From positions 991,501 through 1,055,500 of the forward strand of contig JAFREQ010000077.1 in the NCBI GenBank assembly GCA_025331565.1: a stretch of 64,000 bases of DNA, written 5' to 3'. Positions 25,055 through 35,800 of this stretch are shown here, piece after piece. Source of the stretch: Holacanthus passer (lineage: Eukaryota > Chordata > Actinopteri > Pomacanthidae). Under the pieces are notes generated by a model, which made no database searches, was not told where the DNA came from, and worked only from the letters and a program-made list of their open reading frames with translations. Positions within the stretch are counted from its first letter, which is position 1. Each line of letters opens with the position of its first letter. The position numbers and the translations under genes were made by a program.

Positions 25055-27468
25055 CAGTGTTTAAGGAAAACCACCTCATAGAAGGTCGACCTTTTGAAAC
25101 TGTGGGATATATTATCAGTATTAGCAGCAGCAGTAGTAGCAATCTATTCAAAATGATGGCTTCATCTGTAATTTGGTAACATAAGTAAAAACCTTGATGA
25201 GACAAATTCTTCATTCACATTCTAAAATTCTCATGTAAAACACCGGTGCCTGCTGTGATCTTTTAAGTGTAAAAAGGTCACGGCTGACATGAGTGAACTT
25301 GTTCCACATAGACTAACAAAACAGCAATGACTGTGTTAGATCAATCACTTCACACATGGATTTACATAGTTAAGATGGCGAATGCACAGTAAAGTAATGC
25401 ACCTACTGGCAGGGCGGCACATGTGCAGTATGTCAGCATAAGAAGCTAAACTACAGCTGTCTGTATTGGATGGGATTACCTGGGCTTTAAATCTTTTGTG
25501 ACATAGATCAGATCTAATTATGGACATCTATAAAAGAGAGAAAGAAAATTCTACATAAATCAAATTGAAGTCAGACCACTTTGACAAAAACAACTTTATA
25601 AAGTCAGCCTGTTTAAATCTAGTCTTTTTTTGCTTATTCAAACAGTGTTTCTCAGCCACATTCATGCATGACAAAACAAAGTGATGCAATACTGTGTGTA
25701 TTTGCAGCTCTGCCTGCAAGATTTCAATTTGACATTATGCACTCATTAAGCCTTCTTAAAAATTACATCAATAAAAAAGCAAAATGCCATCGTTAGTTAC
25801 CATATGAAACATAAAAAATTCTCAAGAACACCTTTTAACTGAAGATTTAAAGTACAACAATATAGCCTGCATTTAAAAAACAACTGGGATGTAAAGCCAC
25901 CACAAATCTTCAGAATTATGTCAGAAATGTTTCTCTAATAGTCAATAGTTTGTAATCTTTCACATACATACTAACGTAATTTCACAACCCTCCAGGGAGA
26001 CAACCCCCGCATAGATGATGATTCACAGCAACATCTGTCACCATGACCCACTGTACGTCCTCCACAATCTGAATTAGTCGACCGAGACTGAACAGACTTC
26101 AAACCATCCAGCTGGTACATCCCATAAACTCTGAACTGCACATTCACATTCAGATGAAATGAGACAAGCACATAAGACAAGACACAAACATGACTGTGTT
26201 TTTAATTTGGCAACAATTATCACCAGCTAAACATAAATAAATGATGCCACCCAGTTTGATTCTATTCACGCTGTCAATAATTCAAAATCACTCACCTTCA
26301 GCTGAGGCTACACCTAAAACCTATCGCTGACTTTTTATGAAAAAACAGAAATAGCATAGATATTATTAATAACATATGTCTATCTCCACATTAAGAGAAA
26401 TTCAGTGGGATATAAGATCATGTGTCTGCATTTGGGAACATTACCAATTGATGGTTTAGTTCTTATATTTGTGGTATGACACAACTAACAAATCTTTTAA
26501 CTATACTAAGCAGTAGATGCTTAAATCAAAAGGACACATCTCTGGATCACTGCTGGATTCTTTGATGGGGTGGACTTCAATACACTATATGAAACACTAA
26601 GAAGTATAACTGTTTGAGAGACTGTGTGCACTAATCTTAATGGAGTTGGTCATGTTCCTGCATCACATTCGCAGAGCTATAGAGACCTAAGAGATCTTTG
26701 ACACAATATTTTGAGCTGTCATGGCAGGAAAAGCACAGATGTAACTGATAACATGATTAATGGTGTACTACCTCCAGGGCTTGGTCCAGAAAACAGTCAT
26801 CAGTGTCATTAAACACACCTGTGCTTCACCTGCTTTGACAAATTAAAATGTCTACTGCTGCTGCTTGTTTAAAACTACAGTATACTTCATAACATGTGGC
26901 CATTATAAGACTATATTGCTGCCATCTAATGTCTCACATCATTGTGTGTGATTTCTAATAATATCAGAGTAATACAAATGTGTGAGGGAACATTTGCTGA
27001 AACCCTACATGCTAACTTTGTAATGCTAAGATAATGCATTGGAGGCTGGAGTTGGAAATTATAACATTAAGTTAAGAGACTAATGTCCTTTCTGAATCAT
27101 ATTTTCTGAACATATTGATTTTGTCTTATGTTGTTAAAGCTTTATAATTTGTTCAATCTTCCTCAACAAACAAGTTCATTCTGGTTTAAGTGGCGTTAAT
27201 AACTGTTAGCTACAGTTGAATGTTAGCGCCACAAAACCAGCAAACATCAAACTTCACCACGTCTGAAACACAACTTTGCTTTTGACAAATTTAAGAAGAA
27301 ATATTCAAGTTTTTCTTTACCTTTTTAGCCATTTTCTAGCAGTTCTAGCGGTGGCTTACATCTTAAATGTTTGTTGATATCAGAGTCACAGGTGGATTAA
27401 TGTTAGTTAGCAAACCGTGTTTTTCAAACATAAAAGCAACTTTTCAAAAAAACTTTCTCAACACTTAC

Positions 27469-27660
27469 CGCAGGTTTTGAAGACATTCCCCAGGTCCTCA
27501 CTCTCCTTTATCCAACAGAGGTAAAAAAAAAAAAAAAAATCCCGTCTGTCGCTCAGTAATTGTTAAAGTCTTTGACAAGTTGTGACTCTTTTCCAGCTGA
27601 AAGAAATTGTAGCCGGAAGATGCGAAGAAACGGTCACTTCCGGTCACCATGTTTGTTTGT
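27469..27660 (-). promoter_or_regulatory. candidate promoter and first exon of an unassigned transcript
   Basis: Two ETS-type motifs face each other, CCGGAAG at 27614-27620 and ACTTCCGGT at 27637-27645, as often seen in TATA-less bidirectional promoters. On the minus strand an ATG at 27486 reads MSSKPA and runs straight into a consensus GTAAGTG donor (exon end 27469). I could not find convincing downstream coding exons, so this may be a non-coding transcript or chance. Confidence 0.25.
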
Positions 27661-28162
27661 TTTTTGCTCGAGTAAACAACGCTATGATAAACAAGCAAAT
27701 ATATTGGTCTGGGTTGAAATCACTATTCGTGTATGTCTATCTGGTTTTCTACAAATATATTACATTGCTTACATATTTCGACATAGGACTCTTTTATTTG
27801 AGTAATAGATTATATTCTGAGGCCAGTAGTAGACTCCAGAAATAAAACATAAACATCTGGACAAATTTAATCTACTGGCTTCACAGTCACTATGTGGTAT
27901 CAACACATTCACAATATGGCATTCCAGCAAAAGATATTTTGACTTTTTTTTTTCTAGAGGGTAAACTTTGAATGATTTAATGTGTGCTTGTATGCTTCAA
28001 TGGGTCACAGGAAGGAGTAAAATATTATGTTAGATAATCAAGGTACCAAAATAATTAACAGAACAGAGAACCTTAATTTCAAACCAAAATGTAAATTGTC
28101 CATACAAAATTAAGGATCTGTCTATTTAAGTTTTTGTACAAATGTAGTTTAAATGTTTGAGC

Positions 28163-28168
28163 TTTATT
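28163..28168 (-). terminator. elovl6: candidate distal elovl6 polyadenylation signal
   Basis: TTTATT on the plus strand gives AATAAA on the minus strand, about 1.7 kb past the elovl6 stop codon. Vertebrate elovl6 transcripts have long 3'UTRs, so a distal site is plausible. This is a motif-level guess only. Confidence 0.25.
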
Positions 28169-28179
28169 GCACTATTGTA

Positions 28180-28193
28180 CCTCTAGGGGGCGA
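28180..28193 (+). promoter_or_regulatory. CTCF-like motif, plus orientation
   Basis: CCTCTAGGGGGCGA fits the CTCF core with mismatches at positions 3 and 14 of the consensus. It lies downstream of the elovl6 3' end. Confidence 0.4.
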
Positions 28194-29691
28194 CCAGGTA
28201 CAGCGCATGTGAATACTTCTGAATGCAGGTTCAGCAGTAATTGTGTACTAGTTAATTGGTTAAGCCAGTTAACTCAATTACCCAAGTCACATATGCTGTT
28301 TATACCTGCCAATGCCGGTTTTATCCAGTGTTGACACTCACTGACCTTAGTGACTCGGGTGAAACCAGCGAGTGGAAACCTTGATATGCTGAAGAGCTCA
28401 TGCAGGAAGGCAAGTTGTTATTACTGCTACATAAGATATATGAGTTTGACAAGCACACAGGCATACGGTCTTCTCATTTAAACAGCTGAACAGATAAACT
28501 GGATATCTGATCACCCTTTAGTCTTTCTAAATATTGCTTATTGTTAATCGTAGCCCCCTAAAATGTTTTTGCAGATTCAGCACCAATAAATAAAGAACAT
28601 ATTGCAGGTGAGACAAAAATAAACACAACAGGCACATGTCACATTTTTGCACTCTTTGTTCATACGTTAAGTTTTCAGCAACAATTGTTTTTGACATTGA
28701 TACAGTGCAAATGCACAATAGCACAACAGACACCATTAAGGATACATACTATTTTTTATAAGTCAATACAGCAGATTTTAACAATTTGCATGTTTGAATT
28801 TTTTTTTCTTTTGCTAAACATAAATATGTTTGTCCTCCATTTAAACCTTCAGTGTCCAACATACAAGTTTTCTTCACTGGTAGGGACTCTTTAAACACAG
28901 AGAAGCGTTTGGAAATCAATGGCAAGTCATTTTCCAAGCGTGGTCGGCGACTTCTGCAAGGTCATGACAAGTGGTGAAGCAGGGCACTGTCAGCATCTGT
29001 TTCCCATCATGCCCAGGAGCAGTGTGATCATCTGAGTCAGTCAGTCCAATCAGCTTCATTCGTACTTTTTTTCAACTATGCTGCCATACTGAATTATAGC
29101 CATACTGTAAACCGGTGCTGATGTTAAACATGTCTACTTTTTGTCTTGATATGCATATTATATTAAGAAAGAGATAACCTAAGACCTGAGAAAATATCGC
29201 ATTTTGCAATGTAAGACACAGAAGTTACAGTGCCGTTCACCCCATCAGTTCACATCAACCACCGACACTCAGCAGCTTCACACACTCACCAGTGTCTCTA
29301 ACTTTAACTTCGACAGATCAAAACAAAACAACAAACACTGACGACAGACAGACAAAAACATACTCAGATGGCTTAAGTTAACGCTGACTCCATCCATCTT
29401 CATATGTACAGATTAATATTCTTTTTTAATATCAAGTAAACATATGCTTGTGGCAGATGTAGGTATTTGTTTTAATCTGGTGATTTTGTCCTTTTGTTAT
29501 ATTGTAGGTTTTAAAATTATTCGTAGTGAATTCAAAAAGGGGCTTTTAAACTTCAGGCGGACAACTTGTGATGGCTTCTGATCATGGCGGCGCTGCTTCC
29601 TCAGCATCCCTCAACGGAGACGTCACCTCCATTGAGGCATTTTAGATCTGCACATTAATAGTAATGCTCAAGCACAAACACCAGCCATCCT

Positions 29692-29718
29692 CCCACCCCA
29701 TCCCACCCCCACTCCCCC
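29692..29718 (-). other. elovl6: G-quadruplex-capable tract in elovl6 3'UTR
   Basis: Read on the transcribed (minus) strand there are five G-runs of 5, 5, 3, 4 and 3 guanines with loops of 1-3 bases. This satisfies the G3+N1-7 rule with a run to spare. It starts 150 nt after the elovl6 stop codon, so it should be present in the mRNA. Confidence 0.65.
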
Positions 29719-29867
29719 AGCCACCATGCCACCTCTCCATCATCTATCTTTCACTCCAACAACCCTTACCCAACCCTAACAGATTCTCTCAAGTCGCTGG
29801 TCCCTGCTCTCATTTCCAACTCCCTTTATCTCATTATCTCCCTTCTTCCCATATTCATGGCATGTGT

Positions 29868-32800
29868 TTACTCGCTCTTCTTGGTGACAGCCATGGCCGA
29901 TGACTTGGTCTTGCCAAAGTAGGCCTCGATGAAGAACTGGACAAAGAGCACAAAGTAGCTGAGGTACATGAGGGAGGACCACACAATGTTCTGCATGTGG
30001 GATGGACACTCCTGGCCCTGCTGCATCCACGAGTACACCAAGTAGTTCACCACACAGCCCATCAGCATCTGGGTGATCTGGGTCAGTGTGATGAACATGG
30101 CGAACTTGCGTGACAGCTTGAAGCCAGCCGCCCTCAAGGCATAGTAAGAGTACATGACGGCGTGGACCAAGTAGTTCATGGTCATGAACCACCCTCCGCC
30201 AGCCACCATGTCTTTGTAGGAGTACCAGGAGTAGAGCAGCACGGTGATGTGGTGGTACCAGTGGAGGAAGATGAGCTTCTGTTTCCTCAGGACGATGAAG
30301 AGAGTGTCACCTGCAGGCATGATAGAGGAAGTTGGATTGTTCAAGAGATGGAGTTAGTGGAGAGCATGGGGAGGAGGGGAATGAAGAAAAGGGGGGATGG
30401 AACAGGAGGAAAGGAAATATAATTACTACCTTGGGCACAGCAGCACACTATAGGCCTGTTTGTAACAAGACAAGGCTTCGTGCATGACTTTATGACAATG
30501 AATCCAGGACCAAACCTTACTTGGTGGTCTGTTAATTTACTTGGGCAAAGGGAAACAATATATATTACTACATGTTATAAAAAGGTCTCGACTTACCCAG
30601 TTCTGGTGCTTTACTAAGTACGAAGGCGTATGCCCAGAACTTGCTGACAGGCCCGTTGTAAAAGCTCTGGTCACAAACTGACTGTTTAAGCCCTTTTGTC
30701 ATCAGGATGTACGTCATGTAACTCCCAGTACGGATGGCACCAAATATACTACAAGGACAGAGAGACAAAACAGGCATTAGGAATCCTGTGGGAAAATGTC
30801 AATGTTTGTCGGTATTGGTTGCTTTTTTCATATCTGATGCAAATCACCTGTTTTTTCTCTCCACAAACATTCACAAAATCCCAAGTGAATAAAACCACAT
30901 TTTTAGTTGGTGCTCTTTTTTAACACCTGCTTGTGAATTGCATGAATGGTTGAAACTTTATTGCTCGTACAATGTCATTTAATTAGGCCATTAAGTGATT
31001 AAGTTGTTGGTTCTGTATATTCAATATTTAGGGTTAGTCTTTGTGTTTGTATACTGAGATTTATTCGCTGCCATTAATAATGCTGATCCATCCTCACCTG
31101 AATACAGCAAGTGTGAGTGACCATAGCACCAGAGGTTTCCTCAACTCAAACTTCTCCCTCTGTTTCATGACATGGCGCCCCCCGAGGATAAAGGCAGCGT
31201 AGAGTGCGGAGAAGAGAAAGGACTTCTTCCTGTAAACACAAAGAAGCAAAGGGATTAACATGAATAACCTTTTTTTGACTTTTTGTTTCCTTGTCCTACA
31301 GAGGTTAATGTCGGTATGTTCAATCATTTCCAGATCTGGGCAGCTTATGGATACCTGCTAAAGAGACTTCCTGCAATAAATATAGGAAATGAACAAGATA
31401 AAATTACAGAAATGCAACAAAAATAGAAGTGTAATATTTAAAAGACAGGATGAACACAATATGAAGCCTGACATGTGAGCAACAAATTCATAAATGTTCA
31501 TTCATAGATGTTCGACGCAAGCTTTGCATTTCTTGGCCCACGTAACTACAGACTTTATGTACATCACAAAATTATGACATCTGACATTATGTTTTCCAAA
31601 GGGCACCAGTAGTGAATGTCACACTGTCTTTTGAAACCAAAAATTCTGGGTTTAAAATGTATACAACCACATGTCTGCCTCTCAAACTGCTCCTCTTCCA
31701 GCAGCCCAACCATAATAAGTACAACATACTGTTTCCAGAACACAAACAATAGCTGTTCTGACTTCACACGCAGCGCCTGAAGTAATGATTTAATGATCCA
31801 AGTCCAGCTCCAACTGTCTCTTACTGCTTAGCTTTCACTTTACATTTAGTGCTTCTATTCACTTCCAACTCCCACCATCCTCTGACGCCTGTTTGTCTTA
31901 AATGACTTGTCAGAGATCACTGCTGTGCCTCATGAAGTGGAGGACTCGTGCTGCAGCACCACCTGGTCCAATCGAATCAAAAGACAGGCTTTTCCCAGTC
32001 CTCAGCAAAATTTAAAAAAAGCACAGGTGGTCTGACTTGACAGACCGGATGCTGAACAGGACCAACAGAAGACCGGGGCATGCAGCCGAAAACTAGAGCA
32101 GCTTTGTCCAAAAAACACTGTTTGGTCTGTTGGACAGGGAGCAGAGTAATAGTTTGGAGCAGCATTAGCCAAAAAAGTTATGGAAAATAAACTTAGGAAG
32201 GTAAGACTGCAGGTGCCAATGAGCAAGGCATTAGATCAACACAAGAGTTTTCAGTGGCCAAAAGGTAGAGACATGTGATAGGGAAGCACTGATACCACTT
32301 TGTTTCAGATCAAGCACAAGTACAAGTACTTACATTTGGGCCAATACAGAGTACTGATGAGTACTTAATAATACCATTTCAGTTCTAACACAACATGCAA
32401 CATACAACATGATGCTGTTGCTGATATTTTAACATCCCACTTTGTGTTTTCCTGAACAAAGCCGAAGGTCTGAAGTCCTGCAACAGGCTGCTGATGTTGA
32501 AAGTTTGCAGTCTGCTCTACTTTTGTCATCATCGCTTATCCTAAAATATCTGCTGACGTTGCTCCTCCTCTGCCTACCTGCTCAACTGACGTTAAGGTCA
32601 TGTATCAGGTGTCAGAGTACTTTTACGTTTACGGGTACACAAACACACAATGGGGACAAACCCCATACTGGTATCTGTATCTATAGCGTGTACAACAACA
32701 CCCTTAAAAAAAAAATGAAGAAATGAAAACATCAGGTGTGCGCTCAGAGGACAATGCATAGGCAACAGGAATGAGGCATTCTGGGAGCTCTGGGACCAAC

Positions 32801-35800
32801 AGCCCTGGGGAAGATGCATAAAACTAGCCCAAGAGGTCATGTTCCTTTTCAGTGATGTTGTTTCTGTGCTGCTGTTTAGAGGTTATACAAAAACAACACG
32901 GCGTTGACATTAATAACCAAATTAAAATGTATTACTCAGTGGAAGGGACTGAAATGAATTATTCTAATTAAAGTGTGTAGCAGTGTATTATACAAAAGTC
33001 AAGTTAAACTCTGGATACAACCATCTATTCAAGGTCGCTTGTCCTTGTAATACACAGTGTAGTAGCACCACTGGTATACTGGTCTATGCAAAACTCACAC
33101 TCGAATGCAAACATTTCTCACAGAACCGTGACATATGCAGCCAGTAAACAGCAATCCATCCTGTTCTGTTCTGCAGCCTCAGCAGGGCACAGGAACAACA
33201 GCACTTGGTTTTGCTGATCAGGTGTGTAGTTAAGCAAGAAAGAGAAAGAAGTGTGCTTTTTGCTTAACCACTTAAAAAAACTTGAATGTGTGATATGCAA
33301 GGGATGGGCAGGATGTAACAGGATAACCTTTCATTATCATGCAACCAATAGTGTTTTATTTTTGTTGGGTTTATGTCAAAGAAACATTTATTCAACCTGT
33401 AGGGAATTTATGAGATCATAGTTTGTAATATTGTTGTTGGCAGCCATATAAGAGTCAGTCATGTTGAGCTGAATGTCAATTAGCATGTTTAAATCAATAC
33501 TAACTGATTAAAAATATCAAGATCTGCCTGATACTGATCCTAAAAATTGGCTGGGGGCATCCATACTTCCCCACCAGTCTGTTCAACACATGCAAAATAT
33601 GAGAAGAAATTACATCCATTTTTTCTTCACCTTTTCTCTCTGAAAAGAAAATGACGCTCAGAATGTGAAGCTGAAACTACTGCTGTCATAACAGTAATCA
33701 ATCAGGCAAGTCATTTGAAGACGGGAACAAAACAGCAAAGACAGAGCGAGTTGGTTCAAATAATGGACTTCATTGTGTGCCAGTATTCCAAGAATGAAGG
33801 ATGCCACCTTTCTGTTCTCGCAGGAAGCCCATAAACTGATTTAGGCCACCTCCACAGAACAAAGGACAAAGCAGCCCAGTCAAAGTCAGAAGGAGCTGCT
33901 TTCACAGAATGACAACAGGGTCGGGCTGCAGAATGACATCACTGTTTCTCAACCTCGCAAGAAGGAGGGAGAACAAAGCAACACAGATCACACAGTGGCC
34001 TACATACTGTACCCAGGCCAGGAGGAGAGCAACAGTCTCAGCACCCCGCCCTCAGTGTACTGTCGTCCAAGCTGGGAGGTCAAAGGTCACAGTGAAACAT
34101 GGTCTAAGCAGTGATTCTGCAGTGTATATGTTTAACATCTAAAAATATCCTGCACAGATATGACATGTATTTCTTTCTCAGTGCAGCAAGGACAACTACG
34201 TATAATTGAATCACCAGAAAATTTGTCAATAACATTTTTATAATCAGTAAGTAAGGCTATGTAATCTGAAGTAAGAAAAGACATATTCTCCCTGTTACAA
34301 ATGAAAACTTTAACTCATAAACAATAAAAAGAACACTAGCTCAGTCTAATACACTAAGCTCATGCACAAAGGTATATGGGGGACAGTTTTATTATCATCA
34401 TGTACAAGCAGACTGAGGGTAAGACGTGCACGGCACACTGCAGCATGTTTAGAAGATGGATTACACTGCTGTCAGAAAAAAAACAACAAAGGGCACAGAA
34501 ACCCAAGGGCATGGTCAAAGCTCACAAGTTGCTGGAGGTGGTGGAGGAGGTGCTGCTGTTGTCTTTGCTCTGAAGTGCCTGCTGCAGCCAAGCTATATCT
34601 GCAGTCACAGGAATCTATTTGAGACATCAGTGTGAATTCACATCATCCCTTCATGCTCTCCGGTGCCTCCACAGCTCTACTCCTGACCTTCAGTACCCAG
34701 ATTTCATATAATACTTTAAAAAGGATTTTCTACTACAAGCTGCGCTTCTCACAAAATAAAAGCCAACATGCAAGTGATATAATTTTTTAATGATCCGAGG
34801 GTAAAAAGAAATACTATCACTGTTTTGCAGAAACAAAATTGCTGACTGTTGGGGATAGAAAAGAGTGTTTGATCAATACCAAGCATTTCACAAATTGCTT
34901 CACCAGCTGCAGAGATTCTGGGTTTTATAAACCCACTTTCTGTCTTTGTTTTAGCCTTTGGAGCCAACTTGGCATCAAGACACAACCTACTGTCACATAC
35001 TATGTCTTTTACGTTTTCACAAATGACTTAATGTCACTTTAAAAGCTTTAAACGGATGAACTCGCCCATGGCAAGTCACTGGATCTGCAATGATTCGTTA
35101 ATCAGTCTTTTAATTGATCAACAGAAAATTAATCATCAGATATTTTGATAATCGATTGATTTCATCCTTTAATCTTTGGCTGCCGTTTCTCAAATGTGAG
35201 AGGGATTGTCAACCAAATATATATTAGAATTTTGGACTTTTGGGGGGAACAAAAGACAACTTTTGATGATGGCACCAAAGATATTTTATAGAACAAATGA
35301 TTAATCGATTAACTGAAATTATAATCAATATTTTAATACGGTAATGAAAATCGTTAGTTTCAGCCCTACACGTTACATAATGCATTTTGAAATAGAGTCA
35401 CAGTCATAGCATTTGTCTTATTTTTTACTTCTGTCTGAGAGAACTTCTGTCTGTAGTTGGGATTTAATGATGATTTACAATAAACAGATTGAAGAAGCCC
35501 AAGAAATCATATGCAAATACCACAATTCTGTAAATACAACTGAAAAAATAAAGCTTCTTGCAAAAAAACAAATTGGAACAAGCACTTCTGATCCTATATG
35601 GGACGATATATTAGAGGGGTGTGGCGAGAGGCTTGACTGCGCTGTTTGTTAAAGTGGGCCGAGGCAGCACAAATGAAAAACAACGTCAGAGCTCTTTTTG
35701 GGAGGATCAGCATGGAGTTGTAACAGAATCAGCAGAGATGTTTTTTTTTTTTGCTTGCTGCAAGTTTGAAAACCAGCTGCTTTCCTCCAGCTGAGATTTC

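Larger units (their letters stand above)
19902..27462. other. intergenic region between egf and elovl6
   Basis: Apart from the egf 3'UTR, no supported gene is visible. Open frames are short, AT-rich and lack recognisable motifs. The interval holds a repeat fragment at 23255-23330, a CTCF-like motif at 25041-25054, and an isolated consensus-like splice donor on the minus strand near 26290. Confidence 0.5.
28169..29867 (-). other. elovl6: probable elovl6 3'UTR
   Basis: This is the region downstream of the elovl6 stop codon. It contains the G-rich tract at 29692-29718 (minus strand), a GC-rich island at 29557-29645 with a small plus-strand open frame, and otherwise AT-rich sequence. The 3' end is not defined by sequence alone. 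Confidence 0.4.

Noticed and set aside
25971..26180. Minus-strand frames reading FRVYGMYQLDG and QIVEDVQWVMVTDVAVNHH
   Set aside because: Looked briefly like a coding exon downstream of the 27469 donor, but no consistent phase or acceptor joins them and no family is recognisable.
29776..30192. A 138-codon minus-strand frame overlapping the last elovl6 exon
   Set aside because: It is the +1 shadow of the elongase frame (His-rich because of codon composition).
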